Source: Fibrobacter sp. UWEL
GTDB lineage: Bacteria; Fibrobacterota; Fibrobacteria; Fibrobacterales; Fibrobacteraceae
Length of the DNA stretch: 64,000 bases
Direction of reading: 5' to 3'
Assembly (NCBI RefSeq): GCF_900142535.1
Contig: NZ_FRBE01000017.1
Coordinates: 1 to 64,000 of the forward strand
Shown: positions 33,090-41,500 of the stretch, piece after piece
Numbering within the stretch: the first letter of the stretch is position 1
How the letters are laid out: every line of letters begins with the position of its first letter
Made by a program: the position numbers and the translations under genes
Notes under the pieces: generated by a model
What the model was told of the DNA's origin: nothing
The model's input: the letters and a program-made list of their open reading frames with translations, nothing else
The model's database searches: none

Positions 33090-34757
33090 ATGGATTGGCT
33101 CGTTAATCTCTTTACCGGAACATCAGTCGCTCAGCAAGTTGTTGTGCTTTCCTTCACCGCAGCCCTTGGCCTTATGGTGGGTAAAATCAAGGTCAAAGGT
33201 ATTAGCCTTGGGGGAGCAGGTGCTCTCTTTGTAGGTATTTTGATGGGCCATCTGGGCCTTCGCATAGAACCCAACGTTCTGCACTTCATGCAGGAATTTG
33301 GCCTGATCCTCTTTGTGTATACCATCGGTATGCAGGTGGGCCCGGGCTTCATCGACTCCATTCGCCGTCACGGCCTGGTGTTGAACATTCTTGCTGTAAG
33401 TATTGTGCTTATGGGTGTGATTGTTACTCTCTGTCTTTACTTCTTTACGGATATGCATAACAACGTACCCGTGCTTATAGGGATGCTTTGTGGCGCTGTC
33501 ACAAATACGCCTTCTCTTGGTGCCGCAAATTCAGCCTTTGTCGCGGCCGGAGCAGACACATCCCTCACGGGTATCGGGTACGCTGTTGCATATCCGTTTG
33601 GCGTCATCGGCATCATTCTGGTGATGATCCTCATACGAGTTTTCTTCAGACAGAATCCTCAGAAGTCTGCCGACGATTACGCTGCCGAAATTGCAGCTAC
33701 CCGCAAGGACATTGTTTCCTGCAGTCTCTCTCTGGATAACAAGAACCTGTTTGGCTGCATGATCAAGGAAATTCCGGACATCCGCTCCAGCGGTGTGGTC
33801 ATTACCCGCCTCCTTCGTGACGGTAACGTTTCCATGCCTGACGGCAAGGTGGTGCTGCAGGAAGGGGATTGCCTCCATATTGTGGGCTTCCCGGAAGCTG
33901 TTGCCCAGATGGAAAAAATCATTGGTAGCCGTCTGGCGAAACCCATTACGGAAACGGACTCCAAACTTGAAACCCGCAGTATCCTGGTGACCAACAAGAA
34001 AGTGCTGGGAAAGACCTTGGGCGAACTTGCCCTGGAACGCTTTGGTGTAACCGCCAGCCGTGTGGTTCGTGGCGAATTTAAATTCACGGGTAGCCTGGAC
34101 CTCCGTCTGAAATTTGCAGACAAGATCCTGGTGGTGGGAACGAAGGAAAGCATCGACGCTGCCGGCAAGTACTTGGGCGACTCCCTGAAGGCGCTGGAAC
34201 ATCCGGAAATCATTCCTGCATTCGTAGGCATCTTCCTGGGGATCATCGTCGGTTCTATCCCTATCGCAATTCCTGGCATGCCCACCCCGCTGAAGCTGGG
34301 TCTTGCTGGTGGCCCTCTGGTTATTGCCATCGTCTTGTCCCGCGCTCGTAAGATCGGCCCGTTGAACTTCTTCATGGCTGCAAGTGCAAACCTAATGCTT
34401 CGTGAATTGGGTATCACCCTGTTCCTCACTTGCGTGGGTCTTAATGCTGGCATCAAGTTCTTCGATGTTCTTCTGAACGGTGACGGATTCTACTACATGG
34501 GCCTCGCCGCCATGATTACCTTCATCCCGCTGATGATTGCTGGTATCGTCGGTAAGCTGGTCTTCAAGGTCAACTACCTGAGCCTCTGCGGTGCTATCGC
34601 CGGTTCCATGACGGACCCTCCCGCCCTGGCATTTGCTAACGGCCTTTCCAACAGCGAAGCTGTGAACGTGGGCTACGCATCCGTCTATCCCTTGACCATG
34701 CTACTCCGAATCCTCAGTGGCCAGGTGCTAGCGATTATTCTGTACAGCGTGGCATAA
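33090..34757 (+). CDS. AspT/YidE/YbjL-family transporter
   Basis: 555 residues. Two halves of about five membrane helices each (IKGISLGGAGALFVGILMGH, then VNYLSLCGAIAGSMTDPPAL, which repeat each other) flank two RCK_C/TrkA_C-type domains at about 210-375 (KVVLQEGDCLHIVGFPEAVA and LRLKFADKILVVGTKESI). This matches the aspartate:alanine exchanger family of secondary carriers. The GALFVGILMG and TPSLGAAN / DPPALAFANG pairs are family signatures. The substrate is unknown; dicarboxylate or amino-acid exchange is usual. The start matches family starts although no ribosome site is visible. Confidence 0.92.
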   Translation: MDWLVNLFTGTSVAQQVVVLSFTAALGLMVGKIKVKGISLGGAGALFVGILMGHLGLRIEPNVLHFMQEFGLILFVYTIGMQVGPGFIDSIRRHGLVLNILAVSIVLMGVIVTLCLYFFTDMHNNVPVLIGMLCGAVTNTPSLGAANSAFVAAGADTSLTGIGYAVAYPFGVIGIILVMILIRVFFRQNPQKSADDYAAEIAATRKDIVSCSLSLDNKNLFGCMIKEIPDIRSSGVVITRLLRDGNVSMPDGKVVLQEGDCLHIVGFPEAVAQMEKIIGSRLAKPITETDSKLETRSILVTNKKVLGKTLGELALERFGVTASRVVRGEFKFTGSLDLRLKFADKILVVGTKESIDAAGKYLGDSLKALEHPEIIPAFVGIFLGIIVGSIPIAIPGMPTPLKLGLAGGPLVIAIVLSRARKIGPLNFFMAASANLMLRELGITLFLTCVGLNAGIKFFDVLLNGDGFYYMGLAAMITFIPLMIAGIVGKLVFKVNYLSLCGAIAGSMTDPPALAFANGLSNSEAVNVGYASVYPLTMLLRILSGQVLAIILYSVA

Positions 34758-34787
34758 ACCCTCCTGAATTTCCAATCAAATGAGTGA

Positions 34788-34818
34788 AGTCCCGGTTCTT
34801 TGGAACCGGGACTTTTTA
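34788..34818 (+). terminator. terminator after the transporter gene
   Basis: AGTCCCGGTTC-tttg-GAACCGGGACT is an 11-pair perfect stem followed by TTTTATA. Confidence 0.9.
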
Positions 34819-34902
34819 TATGTTGGATAAGGCATAATCAAAATGGGTTATTTCAAAAAAAATGCGTGTTTGTTATATTTGCGGGGTATAAAGGAGGTTT
34901 AT

Positions 34903-36497
34903 GTGAGGAAGCTTTTAAGCGTATTGTCTCTGTTGCCCATGGTTGCATTTGCCGCAAACGGAACCTTGAAGGGCGCGGGTACGGAATCGAATCCCTGGCA
35001 GATTGAAGATTACGATGACCTGAAGGCCATTGGCTCGGGATCTTATCTTTATAGTAATCATTATGTACTGGTGGCAGACATCGATGCTTCTGCATCTCTG
35101 TTTACGCCCATCGGTACTTTGGAGGATGCTGCGGAAAAAACGAATTTCAGTGGCTCCTTTGATGGCAGAAACCATACTATTAAAAATCTGAAGATCCAGA
35201 CCCAAGGGCAGAACGGCGTCGGTTTTATCAAGTCCTTGGATTACGCGAAGTTGGTTAATGTCAATTTCGACAAACTGACTGTTCTTGCAGGCGACCAGGA
35301 TATACCCTCTGGGGTGGATTTAGCCATATGGCGGCATCCAACATATTTGAAGTTTCCTCTGTAGAAGAACTTCAGAAGATTGGTCAGGATATGTATCATC
35401 CCAATGGAGGCCTCTATTTCTTGACTGCGGATCTTGACTTTGAGGGCGTTGACTTTAAGCCTATTAAAAGATCTGATGGGGCTTTCTTTGCTGGGGAACT
35501 GGATGGCCAGGGGCATACGATCAAGAACTTGACCATTAACCAGCCGGAAGCCAACGGTGTAGGCCTGTTTGCTGGACTTGGTGTTTGTTCCGTGAAAAAT
35601 CTTGTTTTTGAAAACGCAACCGTAAAGGGTGGTAATGATGTCGGTGTGCTTGCGGGGCGCGCTTCTTGGGCAAATGTTGAAGATGTGATTTCCTATAATG
35701 GTACTGTTGTTGGGGAGGATCGTGTGGGCGGACTTATAGGTCGTGTACAGGGAACTACTGGTGAAAGCCTGTACAACAAGCTCGCCAGCACAGGTAATGT
35801 TTCTGGGGATGACTATGTGGGCGGTGTTGTTGGCCTTCTGGAAACCTCGTTGACCAACGCTTATTCCGTTGGTAAAGTTGAAGGTGATAGCTATGTTTCC
35901 GGCATTGCGGGCGGTATAGACGGTGGAACCATCAAAAGGTCTTATTCCGCCAACGAGCTGAAGGGCGTGAAAAATGTAGGTGGCATTGCCTATGGATCAG
36001 GAACGAGGCAGAATAACTACTACGATGTTGAAAAGTCCGGTGAGGTTACCGGTGATTCCGCCCGCACTACGGTCCAGATGGTGACGAAAGCAAACTATGT
36101 GGGCTGGGACTTTGAAAACGTGTGGACTATCGACGAAGGCATGTCCTATCCTTACTTCAAGAAGGCTAAGCCGATGAATACGGAATATGAAATTCCTGGC
36201 GAAGGCCCGCTGTTCGTTGCCTCTACCGTGGTTTCTGGAAAGTCCGGTCTGAAGGTTTCTACTGCAGGTGGCGTCGCCAACGTTCAGTTCCGTACAGCTC
36301 AGGAAGGTGAGGTGGTAATCCGCCTCATGGACGTCCGTGGACGTTCCGTCTATTCACAGACCCTTGGGGAACTTGCAGCAGGTGTTTATAACAAGACCCT
36401 GGATCTTGCGTCCTTGGCCAAGGGCCGTTACATCGTGACCCTGCAAGTGAACGGCCGCTTGACTGAAAGCGCGTTCGTAAACGTGAAGTCTTTCTAG
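34903..36497 (+). pseudogene. GLUG-repeat secreted protein, split by a frameshift near 35311
   Basis: The start is GTG 34903 with a perfect AAGGAGG five bases upstream; an ATG two bases earlier is immediately followed by a stop. A signal peptide (LLSVLSLLPMVAFAANG) leads into GLUG-type beta-helix sequence (NHTIKNLKIQTQGQNGVGF). At TCTGGGGTGG (35308-35317) the frame must slip by -1 to continue (PSG, then GGFSHMAASNIFEVSS). The original frame stops at 35364. The second frame runs to 36497 with more GLUG repeats (GGNDVGVLAGR, GEDRVGGLIGR, SGDDYVGGVVGL) and a type IX-like C-terminal module (LMDVRGRSVYSQTLGELAAG). One lost G in the G run would explain it: real mutation, assembly error or recoding. 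Confidence 0.8.
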
Positions 36498-36566
36498 ACG
36501 CTGAACGAAGTATCTATCGGAGACGTATTTGAGGAGAAAGCTTCGCTTCTCTTTAAAAGTGAAAAA

Positions 36567-36595
36567 GGATTCGGTTTTACGCCGAATCCTTTTTT
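36567..36595 (+). terminator. terminator after the GLUG gene
   Basis: GGATTCGG-ttttacg-CCGAATCC is followed by TTTTTT. Confidence 0.85.
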
Positions 36596-36628
36596 CTTAG
36601 GGGTCCATGGGGCGCGGAGCCCCCTGCA

Positions 36629-36668
36629 TAAAAAAAGAACCCGTTGCAAAAGCAACAGGTTCTTTTTC
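36629..36668 (-). terminator. terminator of the tRNA-Val transcript
   Basis: On the minus strand AGAACCTGTTGC-tttt-GCAACGGGTTCT is followed by a T run, directly after the tRNA 3' end. Confidence 0.88.
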
Positions 36669-36670
36669 AG

Positions 36671-36744
<74 letters not shown>

Positions 36745-36811
36745 ATTAAGGTAGCCCAATGATAGAAATGTTGTGGGGCTTTGTCAAGGGTTTTTGAAGT
36801 TTTTTGTTGGT

Positions 36812-37360
36812 TCAGTCCCGTTCGTCCATGGGGATCCAGTATCTTAGGCGGCCTGTAACATGGATGGGGGGCAGATTTTCGTCGCAGGCCCCCCTACGGC
36901 AGTCCTGGAAATACAGGTTCAAATCTGCCGTATACAGAGAATCCTTGATGATTTCGTCAAATTTGATGTAGCTGTTGTGGCTACTATCGTCTACCAGAGG
37001 ACCTTGACCCTCTGAATTTTGCAATTCCATCCAGGTAATGTCCTGGATATGTCCGTTGACGTTGGCCTTGCTTACTGGATCCAGCTTGCTTGCGGTCTTG
37101 GGGGCGCTTACCATTAAGGAAATCTGATCGCCTCGCTTACTTTCTTCTTTCCTTGTCTTGAGGTAGAGGTAATGGCGGTACGCATCGGGAACTTCCACGT
37201 CGTCTTCGGACAGCTCGATGGTGAAGGGGCCTTCGCCGTTCACCTTATATTTGATGTAGCCGCCACCGTCTACTTCCCAACTGCTGTTTATTTCTGCGCA
37301 CGAAAGGAGGAGCCCTCCGGTAGCCAATGCGAGAGTGGTTTTGACGGTCTTGAAGTTCAT
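36812..37360 (-). CDS. uncharacterised small lipoprotein
   Basis: 182 residues. Lipoprotein signal TGGLLLSC (Cys21). The mature protein looks all-beta (GGYIKYKVNGEGPFTIELSE, YTADLNLYFQDCRRGACDEN, HVTGRLRYWIP). No family is recognised. It is divergent from the phosphopantetheinyl transferase with a 39-base gap, so the two promoters must overlap or lie within the coding ends. Confidence 0.65.
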   Translation of the reverse strand: MNFKTVKTTLALATGGLLLSCAEINSSWEVDGGGYIKYKVNGEGPFTIELSEDDVEVPDAYRHYLYLKTRKEESKRGDQISLMVSAPKTASKLDPVSKANVNGHIQDITWMELQNSEGQGPLVDDSSHNSYIKFDEIIKDSLYTADLNLYFQDCRRGACDENLPPIHVTGRLRYWIPMDERD

Positions 37361-37399
37361 AGCCCTAAACTAGAAATTATCTTTGGGTTGGATATCCTT

Positions 37400-38011
37400 A
37401 TGGTAGACGATTTCAACATAAGACGGATGGATGTGGACACGCCCTGCGGGGGGGTTCATGTGGCTGCGTTTCCCAAAGGTGGGGAAGGCGTTCCTCCCCA
37501 TCGGGAAGTCATCTTCAAGATTTTGTCCGACTATATTGGCACTCCCGTAACCGCCGGCGATCTTATCCTGGTGGAGAGTGAATCCGCTAGTGGCACCCCG
37601 AGGCCAACGTTCCCCAAGCTGGACTTTGACGTCAACTGGACTCACTCCGGACGTGAATGTGTGGTGGCTTATGGTCCCCGCCACTCGCTAAAAAACAACG
37701 TGGGGCTCCATCTGGGTGTGGACATGGAAGTCCATTCTCCCAAGCACCTGCGGGTAGCCAAGCGCTTCTACAGCCCTCGGGAAAACACCTATCTGGAATC
37801 CTTGGACGAGAACCTCCGCCAGCAGGAATTCTACCGCCTGTGGTGTCGTAAGGAAGCTCTTTTCAAGTGTGTCGGTGGCTCCTTCTTTGAAGGTTCCGTC
37901 AGTCGTGATGTCCTGGACAATCCACAACCTGACCGTTCCTGTCTAGTCCATTTCGTCGACCTCCCCTGGGACGGACCCGCCAGCCTCTGCATCGCCGTCA
38001 CGACGGACTAA
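37400..38011 (+). CDS. 4'-phosphopantetheinyl transferase superfamily protein
   Basis: 203 residues from ATG 37400; another in-frame ATG is at 37427. The open frame runs far upstream, but that part is antisense to the lipoprotein gene. Sfp-type motifs: VGLHLGVDMEVHSPKH (Mg-binding Asp/Glu in GVDME), RFYSPRENTYL and EFYRLWCRKEALFKCVGGSF (WxxKEAxxK). It moves phosphopantetheine from CoA to a serine of a carrier protein. Its partner carrier protein is not in the window. The N-terminal third is less conserved. Confidence 0.82.
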   Translation: MVDDFNIRRMDVDTPCGGVHVAAFPKGGEGVPPHREVIFKILSDYIGTPVTAGDLILVESESASGTPRPTFPKLDFDVNWTHSGRECVVAYGPRHSLKNNVGLHLGVDMEVHSPKHLRVAKRFYSPRENTYLESLDENLRQQEFYRLWCRKEALFKCVGGSFFEGSVSRDVLDNPQPDRSCLVHFVDLPWDGPASLCIAVTTD

Positions 38012-38032
38012 TTTTGCTTGAGAGATGTCAGC

Positions 38033-38066
38033 AAAAAAGGCCCTCGTATCAACGAGGACCTTTTGC
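38033..38066. terminator. bidirectional terminator after the PPTase gene
   Basis: GCAAAAAAGGCCCTCGT-atca-ACGAGGACCTTTTGC forms a long stem with A/T runs on both flanks, between convergent genes. Confidence 0.8.
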
Positions 38067-38121
38067 GAGAGTGAGCACAAATCGTAGGTTCGCTTCCTAA
38101 CGTACTGTGCGAACGGTCTTA

Positions 38122-38592
38122 TTACGCGTTGCCGTCGACAGGACCGTCACCGAGGGAATGTTCGCCTTCAGCAATCGGTGCGCCCGGCTGCTTGGGGGCT
38201 TCCAGAACGTACAGCGGCAGGCTGATCAATTCTTCGCCATCTACGGAAAGACGGATGATGTACTTGTCCGGACGCTGGATCGGCAGACGCTGCAGGTTCA
38301 GAACCAGGTTCACAGCTGCGGTGTCGAAACCCTGTGCAACCGGTTCCAGAGGAATCTTGGACTGCATGGGAGGAACGATAGGCTTGCCCACCACGTCTTC
38401 GAACACCAGGCTCAGGTCATGCTGGCCAGCTTCTGCACGCTGGTAGCGGATGCGGAATGCGGCAGAGCACTGAGGAATTGCCATAGGGAACTGCGGGGCG
38501 AAAATACGATCAAATGCGCCCAGCATGTTCAGGCGTCCGCCCATGCCGTTTGCGGTTGCTGCGTCACAGATAGCTGCAATTTCAATATTCAT
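38122..38592 (-). CDS. small conserved protein (DUF6941-like)
   Basis: 156 residues. It starts MNIEIAAICDAATANGMGGR, then LNMLGAFDRIFAPQFPMAIP, and continues with AAFRIRYQRAEAGQHDLSL and VNLVLNLQRLPIQRPDKY. The pattern CDAA..NG..LN.LG.FD.I and the later LVLNLQ resemble a small bacterial family I recall as DUF6941; no function is known. There is no signal peptide. Its ATG overlaps the stop of the giant lipoprotein gene (TAATG), so the two are translationally coupled even though one product is cytoplasmic and the other exported. Confidence 0.7.
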   Translation of the reverse strand: MNIEIAAICDAATANGMGGRLNMLGAFDRIFAPQFPMAIPQCSAAFRIRYQRAEAGQHDLSLVFEDVVGKPIVPPMQSKIPLEPVAQGFDTAAVNLVLNLQRLPIQRPDKYIIRLSVDGEELISLPLYVLEAPKQPGAPIAEGEHSLGDGPVDGNA

Positions 38593-41500
38593 TAATGGAT
38601 CTCCCAGTTGTCGGCCACATACTTCATGATGATGGGCCCGTTGTTATTAGATGCTTCGCTAGATGCACGACCTAGCATGGAAATATAGACTTTTCCGTCG
38701 TTATCAAGAGCCAGAGTTGGAATAGAACCGCGAAGGAAGTAACTTTTTGCAGAGTAGAAATTTCCGGAGAAGTATGGCAACTGGTTTTCTCCGTAGAAGA
38801 ACCAATTGTCTCCATTCAGTTTATATACGTGAACCTGAGCCAGGTTGGGGCGTCCCCCGTCATCAATCGCCACATAAACATTGTCATTTTTTGCTGTAAT
38901 GTTGATGTGATAGGTCCAGTAATTGGACATACGCTTGGAGAAGGCGTCTCCTGTCTTGATCCAACTGATGTTCTTGTTGCTTATGCTAGCCTTGTATACG
39001 TAGGGTCCATAGGTTTCAACGTTTCTACTCAGGAATGCCATGTAGAGGGTTCCAGTGCTTGCTGCTGCGAGGCTGATGGAGTTTACGTCATTGGCAAAAT
39101 TCTTGTTGATGGTTTGCTGGGTGTAGGAACTGTTGAACAATGCGCTAGTGGCTTTGTAGTTTGATGTGTTGTCGACCGCCACAACGATCAAATTACCATC
39201 GGACATAAACTGTGCGGAAATTTCCCTGAACTTTATGAATGCATCACCGTTTTTGATGGAAATGATGTTCTTGGAATTCCAGGTGGAGGTGCCGTTCAAT
39301 GTTGCCAGGTAGTTTTGTTCGTCAGACTTCTTTACGTACACAACAATGGGTGCCTTGGTAGAGGGGTTACAAAGCAGCGCGGGACTAATGACGGATGTGA
39401 TAGAACCTGCACTTGCGAGGTCGGAGGTTGCCTTGGCAGATTTGTAGATGCTGAACTTGTTTGAAGTTTCAAGAACGCCTACGTACAGGTCCGTTCCGTC
39501 AGTTGCCATCTTGATGGTTGTGATGGAATCTGTAGTGGTGGCGGATACAACGTTAGAAAGAGCGCCGTCCTTCAAGGTACCTACCTTCACCGTATTCTTG
39601 TTGGCAAGATAGGCAATTACAGGAACGTTATTCACCATAATCATGTTTGGTGCGACATCCATCTTGGTCACGTCAAGAACGGTGTCCTGGGCCAAGTTTC
39701 TCCATGCCTTGCGGAAGTAAACCGTACGTTTGACTTCCTTAGCCTGGTGTCTGGCCTTGAATGCTGCCGTGGTGGGATTCATGGTACTGTCGTAGTAGTC
39801 CAGAGTGATGGTCATGGATCCTTCACTGGTGCTTCTGATGAATGCTGCGTTGAATTCAAGAGAACTCGTGTCGATGGTACCGTCGGGGTTGCCTAGATAG
39901 AAACTGGTGCTTTTTGTGCCTAGGTTACTGAACTTCCAGTTAAAGGTCTGGTTGTTCTTGTCGCCCAATTCGCCTAGTTTGGAATTCATGCCACCCCATT
40001 CCTTTGTGTAGAAGTAGATGGCCTGGTCGTCCATGGATTCATCGCCGCTCCACGGATAAACTGTATCTGCAGCGGTAATGACGCCTTCGGGATGCTGTTC
40101 CATAATACGGACGATGGTCGTATCGCTGAATGTTGCCTTGGTACTTGCTTCTTCGGCGGATACGATACAATACATATCAGTACCCTTTTCGGAATAGCTG
40201 GAATCCTTAGGAACTGCGAAGGATTTGTTGTTCTTCTCGTAGCTGTACTTGGTTACTGATTTTTCAAGGGAACTGCCGTCGTTCTTGGATACGCATTCCC
40301 AGGTGAACCAGTTGATGCCTTGCCAGACGTCGTTGACGGTTGCATCCAGGGAGAATGCATCACCAATGTTCAGGGTGATCGTTTCATCCTTGACCCAGAT
40401 CTTGGGCTGGTCCGTGGTGAACTTAAATGTCATGGTGTCTGTTACCATGTTGCCGTCGTTATCGGTTGCGCGTGCGACGCAGTAGTAGTAAGCTTCCGGT
40501 GCCGGGGCTTTCCACACGGTATCGTAATCGGAAACGGTTTTCCAGTTCAGTGCAATCTGTTCCGGAGTGCCGCAACTCCATTCGCGCTTGACGATGGAAC
40601 CAGGATCGGAAGATACTCCATTGTTGTCCGTTGCTGTAGCTCCTAACTGGATGTTATAGCCCTCGCGGATGGTCAGGCTGTCCTGAGCTACAGTGATGGT
40701 TGGTGGAGCAAGAATGATATTAATGGAGACGGTATCCTTGGCGGTATTTCCGTCATCATCGGTGACGCGGATGACGCACAGGTAGTTGTCCTGCGCTGTA
40801 GAGGGCATGACCAGCTTTGCGTAAGAACTGGAAGTGCTAGTGGTGTTTGTACCGATGTTGTCAGAACCTGCGGCGCCGCAGCCCCATTCGTACTTTACCA
40901 GGGTTCCAAGGGAATCCTTGGCGATGGCACTTACTTCGATGGTATCCTTAATGGTTACGGTCTCGTATACTTCTGGAAGAATGGCCGTTACAGTGGGACG
41001 GCCTACAACGATCTTGTAGGTGGCTGTGTCACGAGCTTCGTTGCCGTCATCGTCTTTTACCATTACGACACAGTAGTATTTATCCATGTCGGTAGAGGGC
41101 ATCCTGACGGATGTTTCTGCACCGGGCATTACGGTCCAGCTGGGATCTTTCAGCTCGTTCAATTTTTCGCTGCATGCCACGTTGTATTCTACGATGGAAC
41201 CCAGTTCGTCATGTGCGATTGCCTTGATGGGCGTAACTGCATTGATCTTTACGGTGGCGGACTTGGTAGCCAGGGTAACCGTGGGAAGGTCCAGCAATGT
41301 CTTGAATATCAGGGTGTCAGGTTCACTTTCTTCACCGTCATCATCGACAGACTTGAAGAAGCAGGTGTAGGTGTCCGTTTCTGTACCAGGCAACGTGATA
41401 GAAACAGTTTCCGAAATACTTGCTGCCGGTTCGGTGATTGCCTTTTCCTGATCCGGATCGAGAATGGGGGTCACTCCCTTCTGGGCGTTGAAGCAGTTCC

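Noticed and set aside
34843-34903. ATG 34843 as start of the GLUG gene
   Set aside because: No ribosome site, and it would put about 20 polar residues before the signal peptide; GTG 34903 has a perfect AAGGAGG.
34901-34906. ATGTGA start-stop overlapping the GTG start of the GLUG gene
   Set aside because: A minimal start-stop could affect initiation, but an in-frame GTG at ideal spacing explains the gene; probably incidental.
37172-37399. Upstream extension of the phosphopantetheinyl transferase frame
   Set aside because: It is antisense to the divergent lipoprotein gene and lacks family similarity.
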